This document shows positions 8,429-17,920 of a stretch of DNA of 64,000 nucleotides, in pieces. The stretch is from Hyphomicrobium_A sp963759735 (GTDB lineage Bacteria > Pseudomonadota > Alphaproteobacteria > Rhizobiales > Hyphomicrobiaceae). Below the pieces are notes generated by a model that was not told where the DNA came from, ran no database searches, and saw nothing but the letters and a program-made list of their open reading frames with translations. The translations under genes and the position numbers were made by a program. Where the stretch lies: positions 512,679 to 576,678 of the forward strand of contig CAVXAF010000001.1 of the NCBI GenBank assembly GCA_963759735.1. Direction: 5' to 3'. Within the stretch, counting starts at the first letter, position 1. Each line of letters opens with the position of its first letter.

Positions 8429-9654
8429 CAGTACCTCCCCACCACGCGAACGCCGGCAACGTGATCGTTGAAATCGCGCGACGCGTCGTTCGAATCGTTA
8501 TGCTCGAGCCGGTAGTCGGCCCGAAAGTCGACGTTCGGTGCCACGAGGCTCGGGAAGATTAGATGGGCAGTAGGCTCGATGTAGACGTCACCGCGCTTCT
8601 CGCCCGTGCTGACATGCGCGCCGAGCGCCAGCAGGGCAGGATCAAAAACGTCTGTATCGAAGTCGCGCTGATAGACCGAGATGCCCGCTCCGGCGAAGAC
8701 GAACCCGCGATCGTCGAGCGGCACGAAATAGGCGATGCGACCGCCCCACTCCGTATACCCGTAGGGCGACAGATCCCGCGTCGTGAGCGTCAGGGGGCCG
8801 ATGATGGTCGCGTTGCCCGCGAAGGCCGCGGTGGCGTCCACGTCGTCGAATGTGTCGCTCCAGCGGAAGCCCGGCTGAAAGTAGATGTAATCGCCCGCTG
8901 TGAAGGTTGAAGCGAGGACGAATCTGCCGAGAACCTCGACAAGCTGGCTGTCCGGATAGTCGATGGAGCTGTCGGTGCCGAAACGAGCGGCGTAGCTGGT
9001 CGTTACCGTTTGCGTCATGCCTTCGAAAACAGTGCCGAGGGTGATCGTTGCCGACGCTTCCGTATAGATCACCGTATCATCCAGCCATTCGGTGCCGACA
9101 CCAGGCGCGACGTGCACCCAGGCATCATCCGTCAACGCGAACACAGGACCGGCCTGCGCAAACAATACACCCGTCGAAATGTCACTCGTCTCGACGTTCC
9201 ACTGCCCTGCTGCATAGGCGAGAGACCGAATGCGCATACCCCCCAAAGTGCGCTCGTCCTCTATCGAGATGGCGCTATCGAAAACCGCATCGTCTTCCTT
9301 GCCCGGGCTGCCATCGCTGAGCTGGCGCGGGTTGGATGCGTATGTCGCTCCGGCCTGAATAGTCACCGCGGTGGTAGTCGGGAGCAGCTTGCGGCGCACA
9401 CGATCGTAGGCGGCGATGAGTTCCGGATCGTTCGGCTTGACGGCGAGTGCGCGGTCGAGAGCGGCAAGCGCGTGCCGCAAATCGCCCGTTGCCTCGGCCG
9501 ATGCTGCATACTGCCTGTTGAGTTGGGGATCGTCCGGTGCCGACAGCAGGCGCTGAAACTCTGCGTCGGAGGCCGCTTGCACGGGCGGCGCGCACGCCAG
9601 AAACAAGACGACTGTAAAAGCGAGGATGTGGGCGTTCTTCAACACACTGGCCAC
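8428..9654 (-). CDS. TPR-containing outer-membrane beta-barrel protein
   Basis: About 408 residues. A short signal peptide (VVLFLACAPPVQA) is followed by about two TPR-like helices (QLNRQYAASAEATGDLRHAL, LDRALAVKPNDPELIAAYD). About 280 residues of alternating beta strands then end in an aromatic residue (GVRVVGRY), which is typical of outer-membrane barrels. The layout resembles surface-assembly modifier or outer-membrane TPR proteins. The frame is open to 9762, but a GTG at 9654 (or 9645) puts the signal peptide at the N-terminus; the start is uncertain. It is coupled to the FecR gene by a one-base stop/start overlap, so the two proteins probably work together in the envelope. Confidence 0.75.
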   Translation of the reverse strand: MASVLKNAHILAFTVVLFLACAPPVQAASDAEFQRLLSAPDDPQLNRQYAASAEATGDLRHALAALDRALAVKPNDPELIAAYDRVRRKLLPTTTAVTIQAGATYASNPRQLSDGSPGKEDDAVFDSAISIEDERTLGGMRIRSLAYAAGQWNVETSDISTGVLFAQAGPVFALTDDAWVHVAPGVGTEWLDDTVIYTEASATITLGTVFEGMTQTVTTSYAARFGTDSSIDYPDSQLVEVLGRFVLASTFTAGDYIYFQPGFRWSDTFDDVDATAAFAGNATIIGPLTLTTRDLSPYGYTEWGGRIAYFVPLDDRGFVFAGAGISVYQRDFDTDVFDPALLALGAHVSTGEKRGDVYIEPTAHLIFPSLVAPNVDFRADYRLEHNDSNDASRDFNDHVAGVRVVGRY

Positions 9655-10269
9655 ACGCGTTACGCAACTGACGCCGCTAGCTAAGGCGCCCGGGCCCCGC
9701 GGTGTCTTGGTAAATTCTGCCGGCGAACATCGGTGGGCGGAAGGTAGTGCTTTCCTGAGCACATCTGCTCAGTATTTGGGCATGTTACAGACATCAGCGA
9801 TGTCCGATGTCGCCGCAAAAAGAGTCCGCAAGGGCGCGATAGCTGGCGCAGCCCTGACGTCCGCAACACGGCGTTTTTCGGAAGGATGTGAAGATTGACC
9901 CGAACAGCATTGATTATTTGGCGCCCCGTAGGGGACGGATGAAAATTACGCCCTAAGCCCTTGATTTTACTGACTTTTGCATAACTGCTACTGCTGACAA
10001 AAGTAGCAGTTCGCTGTCGCATTTTCAATGCTTATCGGCTCTGTAGTGGCCACGCGACGGTTGTATCCGAAGGGCCGCGCCGAATTTACTTGCGGTCAAG
10101 GGGCCGACACCAAGATGGCACTGCACATGGGCCCACTCTGACCCACGTCATGAACACCAGAGCTTTAAGCCGCTTATGGCCGCGATCAGGGGTGAAGGGC
10201 TGGCTCTGTCCAGACGACCCAGACCCTGGAGCGGACCCCAGCACCGCGTGTGGGGAGATTGCAAAGCCG
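9655..10269. other. intergenic region, no gene seen
   Basis: No convincing coding region. It probably contains the promoter of the TPR/FecR operon (leftward). Its only distinctive element is a perfect 10-bp inverted repeat at 9983-10011, listed separately. Confidence 0.5.
9983..10011. repeat. perfect 10-bp inverted repeat
   Basis: The arms aactgctact (9983-9992) and agtagcagtt (10002-10011) are separated by 9 bases. There is no T-run on the plus strand after the second arm, so it is a poor terminator. It could be an operator dyad for the leftward TPR/FecR operon about 330 bp away, or a stable RNA hairpin. Confidence 0.6.
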
Positions 10270-10926
10270 TTAGGCCGGCACGCGCCTGAATTCCGACAGT
10301 GAGACCTTCCGACCCTCTGTGCTCGTAAACTCTAGCAGCTGGGAGCCGCTCTGCTGCTGGGCGGTTCCCATGAGATAGGTGTCGCCGGTGTCGTAGATCG
10401 ACACGGCACCGTTGTCGTCGATAACAAGTCGCTGGACCGCGGGAAAGAACGCGTAACGCATCGCGTTCTGTGAGCCCGCAGCAGAGGGGGTGCCGAACCC
10501 AGCCGGCCACCAACCAACCGGGCTATCCATCGCTTGAGGAGTGTCATGCCTAGAATATGGGCCATCGTCCCCTATCGCGACGGCGACGGCGTGACAGACG
10601 CGATCCACTTTCGCCTTCAGCTCATGATTGAACATGTCACCGATCATCAGCATCCCACCAGACATCCACTGGCCCATGCCGCCAAGTTCAGGGTGACTGA
10701 ACTGCGCCGCACGGCCTTGGGAGCGCGATAGTGCATGGACCAAGGTTTCGATGGCGCCAGCGCTGACGCCGTGTTGAGCGGCGAGCTTCTCAACGTCGAG
10801 GCGGGGGGAGGATTGCGCAGCCTGTTGCCACTGCGACTGCTGCGGCCCGGATGCGGGGGCGCTCAACGGCGGAGACGGAAGGGGCTCCTCCCGTGACGAA
10901 CCGAATAGCCAGCTGATCAGATCCAT
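10270..10926 (-). CDS. SHOCT-like conserved protein
   Basis: A 218-residue soluble protein starting MDLISWLFGSSREE at ATG 10926, with a purine-rich AGGTGGG just upstream. The middle part (EKLAAQHGVSAGAIETLVHAL, then LGGMGQWMSGGMLMIGDMFN) and the C-terminal part (QNAMRYAFFPAVQRLVIDDN) match, from memory, a family annotated as SHOCT-domain proteins of unknown function in Proteobacteria. The Pro/Ser/Gln-rich stretch at about 15-45 looks like a linker. The longer open frame to 11280 is judged non-coding. Alone on the minus strand. Confidence 0.65.
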   Translation of the reverse strand: MDLISWLFGSSREEPLPSPPLSAPASGPQQSQWQQAAQSSPRLDVEKLAAQHGVSAGAIETLVHALSRSQGRAAQFSHPELGGMGQWMSGGMLMIGDMFNHELKAKVDRVCHAVAVAIGDDGPYSRHDTPQAMDSPVGWWPAGFGTPSAAGSQNAMRYAFFPAVQRLVIDDNGAVSIYDTGDTYLMGTAQQQSGSQLLEFTSTEGRKVSLSEFRRVPA

Positions 10927-11145
10927 ATCCCACCTGTTCCGTATGGCGGTACTGCCACGGCGAACGCACGCTGGAGGCAGACGTTCCGGTCGCGCTCCGC
11001 GAACCGAACAAATGGCCAAGACGTATGATGCCCGCGCCACAAACAACTGAATGGGTGTGGGCATCATGGATAGGCTCCTCAGGCCAGTAGCCGCCAAAAG
11101 CCAACTCATGCTGTCGCTTCTCGCAGAGGTTTTTTGCGAGGTCCT

Positions 11146-11364
11146 ATGACGCGTCACCTGTCCATTGAAGACTGCCTCCGCGCCGAAAGCTTGAAGCAAG
11201 AGATCCGCGAACTCGAACATCAGCGGCAGACGATTTCGGAACGCTTCGCATCTTACGAAAACAGCTCGGTCGAAGAACAACTGGCGACGCGGCTCGCATT
11301 TACGGAAAATCGGATCCTTCTAGGGGAGCGCAGCAAGGAGTTGCTGCGGCTGGTGTGCGTTTAG
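11146..11364 (+). CDS. small helical hypothetical protein (72 aa)
   Basis: Begins MTRHLSIEDCLRAESLKQEI at ATG 11146, with a GCGAGG ribosome-binding-like sequence upstream. Most of the protein is charged and heptad-like (IRELEHQRQTISERF, ENRILLGERSKELLRL), suggesting a short coiled coil. No family recognised. It is divergent from the SHOCT-like gene. Confidence rests on composition and the start context only. Confidence 0.45.
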   Translation: MTRHLSIEDCLRAESLKQEIRELEHQRQTISERFASYENSSVEEQLATRLAFTENRILLGERSKELLRLVCV

Positions 11365-11748
11365 GCTTTCACCTCCGATACCTTCCTGCAAGAGGATGGG
11401 ACATCTCAGTGCGACCGTCCGCCTCCAGTCGGAGCGGAACCATTTCCAGCTTATGAGCACTCCTCTGCTGGCCGAGGTCGCCTGCGATGACGGCGATGGC
11501 TGACGGCGGCGGGGCGGCAGCGCAACCTGCTGCTGTCGCTCGGGCGCAGATCACGCGCTACTGCCACCGCAATCTAACTCGCCGGACTTATCCACGCCGA
11601 ATATCGAACCAGGTCGCCTACCGCACGACGGCGTTACCAAAATCAGCGTCACCCGCGATGGAGACGCTCGGCATTGCCGGACTATGTGTCACCGAGCATC
11701 ATTGCATCTGCTAGGCTATCGTGCAGCCCAGTTGCATAATGTGTCAGG

Positions 11749-11930
11749 TTGGCGTGTGTCGATCAGATCTGTTGGCTTGCAATCGCGCTCGCGACACTCC
11801 TTGCTGGTTGCAGTTCTGCCCCGGGAAGCCACAGTACAATTTGTACCGACCGCTAGGTCGCTGTGCTTCGTCGCCGGCATCGCCGTCTTCGGTGGCTCTC
11901 GCTGTTTTAAATGAGAGCGGCGACATATAA
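11749..11930 (+). pseudogene. decayed copy of a small lipoprotein gene
   Basis: Three successive frames spell out pieces of the intact lipoprotein encoded at 54710-54886. The first is IALATLLAGCSSAPGSH with a lipobox LAGC (frame starting at 11782), stopped after ICTDR. The second is SLCFVAGIAVFGG, and the third is ALAVLNESGDI followed by a stop at 11930. The intact copy has LAGCSSAPGSH, ALCVVAGIAVFGG and VAVLNESGDK in one frame. At least two indels have broken this copy. The region from 11365 to 12165 holds no other gene that can be supported. Confidence 0.75.
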
Positions 11931-12165
11931 GCCGCCACGACCGCTTGATCCATCCCAATCCGAAATCTTCGCGTGAAAGCGCTTATCGGTTAGTCTGGAT
12001 CACGGTCAAGACGGCGACTTATTAGGCAACCTCGCTCCGACATACCGTCCCATCGCGACTACAACGAGGCGCACGCCCTCGCCGACCGTCACGCGTGCTG
12101 AGGAACTTTAGTTCTGGCCCGCGTATCGGAGACGTTATGAAGCCCTGTGGTATCGAGGCACCCTA

Positions 12166-13143
12166 GTGACAGCGCTAGCCGGCGTTTTCTATCTACTCGG
12201 GATCCTCGTCGTAACTGTCACGATCGTTCCGATCTGGCGTACCAGCCGCTGGTGGGTGAGACTTTGCGACTTCCCCCGCTATCAAGTCGCAATCTTGGCC
12301 GCTGTGCTACTCGTTGCGATGCCCCTTACATTAGGGCCTCTCACGGCAGCGGAGCTTTGCTTATTCATTGCGCTTGCACTCGCCGCTCTCTGGCAAGTGT
12401 CATGGATCTGGCGGTATCTTCCCGGCGCTCCGCTCGAAGTGCCAACGAGCATCGGGCTGGATGCGCGAGACCGGCTCGCCCTTCTGACGACAAATGTGTT
12501 TCAGGACTGTCGCGACGCCGGCGTTCTGCTGCAGATTATCGACGACGCTGATCCCGATCTGGTATTTGCGGTGGAGACAGACGAGTGGTGGTGCGCGCGA
12601 CTAACGGAAGCGCTTCGAACCCGTTACCCATATGTCTTGACCTACCCGCTCTCCAACGGTTACGGCATATCGACTTTTTCTCGGCTTGAGCTGCTGCAGC
12701 CTATCGTCCGCTTTCTCGTGGACGACGCCATACCCTCGATCAAGACGGGTGTGCGGCTGCGCTCCGGCGCCGTCATCGATTTGTATGGCATGCACCCGCA
12801 GCCGCCCGCTCCGCTGCAGGACTCCACCGAGCGAGATACCGAGTTGGTCCTCGTGGGGGTTGAGATTGCACAGACCGGGCGCCCGTCCGTCGTTCTTGGG
12901 GACCTCAACGACGTCGCTTGGTCGCCGACGACAACTGAGTTCGCGCGAGCCGGCGACCTGCGTGACCCGCGCCGGGGGCGCGGCTTCTTCAACACTTACC
13001 CGGCGCGCCTTCCCGGCCTTCGATATCCGCTCGACTATGTCTTCCACACGAAGCATTTCTCAGCCTGCGACATGCGAGTGCTCCCCAAGACGAAGTCCGA
13101 TCATCTGCCGTTGATTGCCATCGTTGCCCTCGACCAAGACTGA
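12166..13143 (+). CDS. membrane-anchored endonuclease/exonuclease/phosphatase-family protein
   Basis: A 325-residue protein starting at GTG 12166. Residues 1-80 contain three hydrophobic spans. The rest is an EEP-fold domain (about 95-322) with the metal and catalytic motifs LLTTNVF, FAVETDEWW, YGMHPQPP, LGDLNDVAWSPT and SDHLPLIAIVAL. Family members with this N-terminal anchor are widespread in Proteobacteria and may act as phosphodiesterases on lipids or nucleic acids; the substrate is unknown. The EEP domain probably faces the periplasm, because an odd number of spans precedes it. No operon partner. Confidence 0.87.
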   Translation: MTALAGVFYLLGILVVTVTIVPIWRTSRWWVRLCDFPRYQVAILAAVLLVAMPLTLGPLTAAELCLFIALALAALWQVSWIWRYLPGAPLEVPTSIGLDARDRLALLTTNVFQDCRDAGVLLQIIDDADPDLVFAVETDEWWCARLTEALRTRYPYVLTYPLSNGYGISTFSRLELLQPIVRFLVDDAIPSIKTGVRLRSGAVIDLYGMHPQPPAPLQDSTERDTELVLVGVEIAQTGRPSVVLGDLNDVAWSPTTTEFARAGDLRDPRRGRGFFNTYPARLPGLRYPLDYVFHTKHFSACDMRVLPKTKSDHLPLIAIVALDQD

Positions 13144-13658
13144 CGCTGCCCGCACCCTGGCCGCGGGAATGGACCGCCCGAGCCATCCAGTTCACACCTG
13201 TTTATGGCTTGGGCCTCCCCAGCCGCGCTGAGTCGCGGCAACTTCTTTCACCGCCGTAGTTAGCTCATGGGAGCGGACCGGCTTTGCAGGAAACGAGATT
13301 TGTCCGGGAGGTCGTCACTTGAAGGGACGCCGGCCCTCTGCAAAGGTTCTCTAGAGACAGAGACGTCCCCGCTTCCTTTCATCGGGTGCCCGCTAATGCG
13401 AATAGACGGCCGTATAGCCATAAGAGTGGCTACAGGCAGACCCGTTCAGTCCGACGCCAATGAAGCCGGACTCGCGGCGAGAAGCGCTCTAGCGCGGTAT
13501 CGAACGGCGACCGGCGGGGATAATATGTACGAGATCGGTTGGTCAGATCGGGCCAAGTTTGGGTGATCTGGCTGATTTATCGCCACCGTCTGTATGCAGG
13601 GAATGACTGCGAGGCGTACCGAAGGATGAATGTGGCCGCATGAACTCAGGCGTCGACC
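13144..13658. other. intergenic region, no supported gene
   Basis: A 99-codon open frame at 13267-13566 has no good start signal and unremarkable composition, so it is not called. Nothing else is seen. Confidence 0.4.
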
Positions 13659-13958
13659 ATGGCAGGACTGATGCAGGACCGAATGATCGAGTCCGCAGCC
13701 CGAGGAGGATTGTCCTTTGGGGAACGGCCGGTGCTGCTGCTGGTCCCGCTCATCGCAATGCAGTTCACCGACCAAGTGGCCTGGGACGCGGTCGATTTCG
13801 CGGTATTCGGCGTCATGCTAGTCGCAGCGTTTGGCACATATGAAATCGCGGCGAGGGTGACGGGCAACTCCTTTTACCGAGCCGCCGCCGGCATTGCGAT
13901 CGCGACGGTTTTCTTTCTCCTCTGGCTTCAGCTCGCCGTTGGCCTTGTGCAAGATTGA
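13659..13958 (+). CDS. small inner-membrane protein (99 aa)
   Basis: Hydrophobic protein with about three membrane spans (VLLLVPLIAMQF, VDFAVFGVMLVAAFGTYEI, AAAGIAIATVFFLLWLQLAVG) and a short charged N-terminus containing GLSFGERP. Proteins of this size and topology are annotated as hypothetical membrane proteins in many Alphaproteobacteria. The start at ATG 13659 (MAGLMQDRM) could instead be ATG 13671 or 13683. No partner gene. Confidence 0.65.
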   Translation: MAGLMQDRMIESAARGGLSFGERPVLLLVPLIAMQFTDQVAWDAVDFAVFGVMLVAAFGTYEIAARVTGNSFYRAAAGIAIATVFFLLWLQLAVGLVQD

Positions 13959-14205
13959 CGGCAAAAGCACTAACTGAAGATAGCTGGCTGCTGATTGTCG
14001 AAGCAAGATAGGTACGAGATCACCCCTTCTTGGTTCGCAAGCGGCGCCGTTCGCAGATGCCATGACAGGTAAGCCATCCCAGTATCGATGTCCGAATGTC
14101 CGTCCGCGGCTGGGATTTGAAAGTCAGTCGGTCGTGGGCGCCCGCCAGCGATCGCAGACCACGCCAACGGGCAGCCTTTAGTTTCCTCCAGACCATGAGA
14201 AGTCC

Positions 14206-15429
14206 ATGCTGACGCCCGACCGCAGGCAGCCCAGCCCGGCGGAGTTGCTCCCGCCCTGGCGCACCGAAGAGCGAGTCGTGCTGCAACGAGAGGCGCGTGC
14301 CTTTGCTCGCGACATCGTTTTACCGATCGCAGATGAGCTCGATCCTCAGAAGGGCGAGATGCCCCGTTCGTTGATCGACGCAATGGCGGCCAAGGGATGG
14401 TTCGGCATCACCATTCCATCCGATAGCGGCGGACTTGGCCTTGGTGTGTTCGAATACTGTTTGGTCTCGGAGGAGCTTGCACGAGCCTGGCTATCGGTTG
14501 GAAGCATCCTAGCGCGTGGCCAAGGCCTCGGGACGCAGACCCTCGACGCTGCTCGCCGAAACCTACTTTTGAACAGATCGGCGCGTGGCCACTGGATCGG
14601 CTCCATCGCTTTAAGCGAGCCCGGCGCCGGCTCCGACCTCGCCGGTGTCGAAACGCGGGCTATGCGCGATGGGGACGATTGGGTGCTCAGCGGCACCAAG
14701 AGGTGGGCCGGCTTTGCGCTCGCTGCCGATTTCATCGAGGTGCTAGCGCGCACCCGTGATGCCGAGGATGGCGAGCCCCGCTCTGCTGGCCTTGAGCCGT
14801 TTCTGGTAGTCAAGACGCCGGGGACGTTTCCGCCCGGCATGACCGGGCATGTCATCGACAAGGTCGGGTACCATGGCTTCCTAACTTATCATCTCGAGCT
14901 GGATGGCGTCCGCGTGCCCGAAAGCGACCGCCTGACCGGGCTGTACGGCGACCAGGGTGCGGATGCCGACTCGGGCGGATTCGCCTCGGTGCAGCGCGGG
15001 CTCAATATTGCGCGGGTGCATACGGCGGCGCGCGCGGTCGGCGTGGCGCAAGGCGCGCTCGAAGACACCTGGGCGTACCTGCAGGAGCGCGAGCAGTTCG
15101 GCCAGCCGCTCGCCGAGTTCCAGGCCCTGCGCTTTGCCCTCGCCGACATGGGCGCGGACGTGTCGCAGGCCCGTGCTCACTGGCAGCAGGTGGCACATCT
15201 GCTCGATGTTAGGGAGGCGGCCGAAACAGAGAGCGCGCAAGTGAAGCTTCTCGCCACCGAAATGTCGGTACGCGTAACGAACCAGGCCATGCAGCTTCAC
15301 GGCGGAAACGGATACACGACAGAACGCCGCGTCGAGCGGTACTGGCGTGATGCCCGCCTGACTACGATCTTCGAAGGCACCAGCGAGATCCAACGCCGCA
15401 TTATTAGCGATCGCATGCTCGGCAAGTAG
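14206..15429 (+). CDS. acyl-CoA dehydrogenase
   Basis: Full-length (407 residues) FAD-dependent acyl-CoA dehydrogenase that introduces a double bond at C2-C3 of an acyl-CoA, passing electrons to ETF. The three family regions are present: the N-terminal helical domain (to about 125), the central beta domain with SEPGAGSDLAGVETRA and VLSGTKRW, and the C-terminal helical domain. The last contains QLHGGNGYTTERRVERYWRD and FEGTSEIQRRIISDRMLGK. The glutamate in FEGT is at the position of the catalytic base of medium-chain enzymes. No beta-oxidation partner genes adjoin it, so chain length or branched/aromatic specificity is unknown. Confidence 0.93.
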   Translation: MLTPDRRQPSPAELLPPWRTEERVVLQREARAFARDIVLPIADELDPQKGEMPRSLIDAMAAKGWFGITIPSDSGGLGLGVFEYCLVSEELARAWLSVGSILARGQGLGTQTLDAARRNLLLNRSARGHWIGSIALSEPGAGSDLAGVETRAMRDGDDWVLSGTKRWAGFALAADFIEVLARTRDAEDGEPRSAGLEPFLVVKTPGTFPPGMTGHVIDKVGYHGFLTYHLELDGVRVPESDRLTGLYGDQGADADSGGFASVQRGLNIARVHTAARAVGVAQGALEDTWAYLQEREQFGQPLAEFQALRFALADMGADVSQARAHWQQVAHLLDVREAAETESAQVKLLATEMSVRVTNQAMQLHGGNGYTTERRVERYWRDARLTTIFEGTSEIQRRIISDRMLGK

Positions 15430-15760
15430 GCCGTCGCGGCATCAAGGTCCGCGGCAAGGCACAACACCAACCTGGCGAGGTCGAATTCGAGATCGTTTCC
15501 CGGTCAGATTCGGCGGCGGCTGCGTCGTTGGCCGCCTTCTGCAGGCTATGACCACTCCTGGCCCAAAGCTGACGTCGAGCACGCCGGGCGCAATGTTTGC
15601 TCCTAAGGCGAGCGACCCTCACCTCGCGATGCTGCGATGCAATGTGTGCCGGTCCGCTTACTGCGATCGATACACTTTTAAGTGGAATTCGCGGACGGAG
15701 AAACGAGCTGTAAAAACGATGGGCTGTACACCAAAGCTTGGTCTGGATTCGGTTGTACAA

Positions 15761-17350
15761 ATGCATCTCATAAGTCTCTTCCGCCATTACAAGATCGAAG
15801 TAGCGTTCGCGTTCGCCATCCTGGTGTTGCTGGCAGCGGGCTTGAGTACTTACCTCGCGCTCGATTCCGCCAAGAGCAGCGTCGGCTGGGTGCGTCACAC
15901 CTACCAGGTGATCGGCGCGCTCGACGACCTTTCGGAATCGCTGGGGCTCGTGCATTCGAGCGGCCGTAGCTATGTCCTCACCGGCGACGACCGCTACAGA
16001 CGGGTCAACCGTGACGCTGTCGCGGAGTTCACGAGAGCAAATCTGCAGCTTATCGCTTTGACGCGCGACAATCCTGCGCAAGCCGCGCAACTGCCCGAGA
16101 TCAAGAGGTTCTTCAATCTCATCTCGCAGCGGGCCGATACGGTCATCACAGCGCGCGCCAACTACGGCGCCGACCACTCGATTGACCTCCTCCGGACCGG
16201 CGACGGCGCCCGCGCGCTCGAGGCTTTCCGCCAGATCGCGACGAATATGAAGGACACTGAATTGCAGCTGCTCGGTCAGCGAGAGACGCAAGCTGGTCAA
16301 GACTTCCTGACGACGCAAAACGCCCTCGCCGGGGCCACCATCCTCGCCCTCATCCTCACCGCCTCTGCCGGGTTCGGTACGGTGCGCGACATTCGCCGTC
16401 GCAGGGAGGCGGAAGGGGAGCTCTTCCTCGAGAAGGAGCGTGCCCAGGTCACTCTCGCCTCAATCGGAGATGGCGTCATGCGCGCCGACGCCATCGGCAA
16501 CGTCACCTTCCTCAATCGCGCCGGAACAATTCTCACGGGCTGGCACGAGCACGAGGCGGTCGGCAAGCCGCTCGGCGATGTCTTCACGGTGATCGACGCC
16601 GCGACACGCGCGCCGATCTCCGAACGCATGCAGGTTGTCATCACCGAGGGGGCGATGGCGCCGCTCCCCGAGACGGCGCTCCTTATCCGCCGCGACGGCA
16701 AAGAGATTCCAATCGAGGACACGGTCGCGCCTATTCGCGACAGCGAAGGCAAGTTCACCGGCGTCGTGAACGTCTTCCGCGACGTCAGCGAAGCCCGCGA
16801 GGCAGCGCGCCAGCTTCGGCATGTCGCCTACCACGACCCGCTGACCGGCCTCCCCAACCGCGTTCTGCTCGATGACAGGATGGGCCGTGCCGTGGTCGCA
16901 GCCGACCGTCGATCAAGTAAAGTGGCGCTGCTCTATCTCGATCTAGACGGCTTCAAGCTGATCAACGACACGCGCGGACATGCCGCGGGCGATGAGCTCC
17001 TGAAGTCGGTCACCGAGCGTTTGCTCGCCTGCGTGCGCGAATGCGACACGGTGAGCCGCATGGGGGGCGACGAGTTCGTGGTTCTGCTGTCCGCCGTGAA
17101 CCAGCCGGAGGACGCGGCCATAACCGCCCATCGAATTCTGCAAAGTCTCTCGATGCCGCACTCCATCGACCCGGCCGATGTGCGCGTGACGGCAAGCATC
17201 GGCATCAGCGTCTATCCCGAGGATGCACGTTCGCCGGTAGAGCTGTTAAGCAACGCCGACGCCGCAATGTACGAGGCGAAAACGAGCGGCGCCGCTAAGT
17301 ACATCTTCTATCCTGCCCCCGCCTCCACCCCCGAGCAGCGCCGCGCCTAA
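15761..17350 (+). CDS. membrane diguanylate cyclase (CHASE3-like, PAS, GGDEF)
   Basis: 529 residues from ATG 15761, chosen because it begins right before the first membrane span (VAFAFAILVLLAAGLSTYLA). A periplasmic helical CHASE3-like domain (about 35-185; SSGRSYVLTGDDRYRR) is followed by a second span (TILALILTASAGFG). A PAS domain (about 225-345; SIGDGVMRADAIGNVTFLNR) and a GGDEF domain come next. The active motif GGDEF is at about 435-439. The inhibitory RxxD (RECD) lies five residues upstream, so product inhibition by cyclic-di-GMP is expected. No EAL domain. It makes cyclic-di-GMP from two GTP in response to an envelope signal. Confidence 0.92.
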   Translation: MHLISLFRHYKIEVAFAFAILVLLAAGLSTYLALDSAKSSVGWVRHTYQVIGALDDLSESLGLVHSSGRSYVLTGDDRYRRVNRDAVAEFTRANLQLIALTRDNPAQAAQLPEIKRFFNLISQRADTVITARANYGADHSIDLLRTGDGARALEAFRQIATNMKDTELQLLGQRETQAGQDFLTTQNALAGATILALILTASAGFGTVRDIRRRREAEGELFLEKERAQVTLASIGDGVMRADAIGNVTFLNRAGTILTGWHEHEAVGKPLGDVFTVIDAATRAPISERMQVVITEGAMAPLPETALLIRRDGKEIPIEDTVAPIRDSEGKFTGVVNVFRDVSEAREAARQLRHVAYHDPLTGLPNRVLLDDRMGRAVVAADRRSSKVALLYLDLDGFKLINDTRGHAAGDELLKSVTERLLACVRECDTVSRMGGDEFVVLLSAVNQPEDAAITAHRILQSLSMPHSIDPADVRVTASIGISVYPEDARSPVELLSNADAAMYEAKTSGAAKYIFYPAPASTPEQRRA

Positions 17351-17920
17351 ATGGCGAGGCTCGAGTTAGCTACCAGGAACGAGATCGATCGCAGTCCCGC
17401 GCGATCATCTATTGGCCCCTTACTGACATGCGCAACGTTCGGCTCCACGCCGCTCCTTTGCCCACTGCAGACATTGTGAGCGCTCAGCGTTGACGTCGGC
17501 TTTTGACCCTCAGCGGGCCTGAGCAAGCCGGACGAAACACGATGCCGAGAAGCGGATGTCGAGGCCAAGTAGCGCAAGGTTACTTCGCCCCGTTCTGCCT
17601 ATGACCGCTATAGCTTCGTTAGCCGACGTGAGCATCGCGGCCCTTTGCACCAATAGTAGAGTCGGCCGCACCTGGCTTGGCGAAGCAAACTTCGTCGTCT
17701 GCCACGTCCGCTGTGCGAAGAAGAGCGGTCGAAGTTGCAGAAGTGTGCGGAAGCAGACCGCGGACTTAATGGAACTCTGCGCTGGCCGCTGGCACATGAC
17801 ATGCGCGACACCGTGCCCTAGTGTAAGAAGCATGCATTCGTTTGGAGCGATCAGCGTGCCGCGCGTGGCACCGATGGACTATGGGGACCCGGTGAGCAAT
17901 CAGGCAACAACGGGCACTCC
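17351..17920. other. intergenic region, no supported gene
   Basis: Open frames here, such as 17556-17936, have Cys/Arg/Ser-rich composition typical of non-coding frames and overlap the start of the next real gene. The sequence looks like old intergenic debris. Confidence 0.4.

Noticed and set aside
15404..16318. 304-codon minus-strand open frame
   Set aside because: Antisense to the diguanylate cyclase N-terminus. No recognisable protein features.
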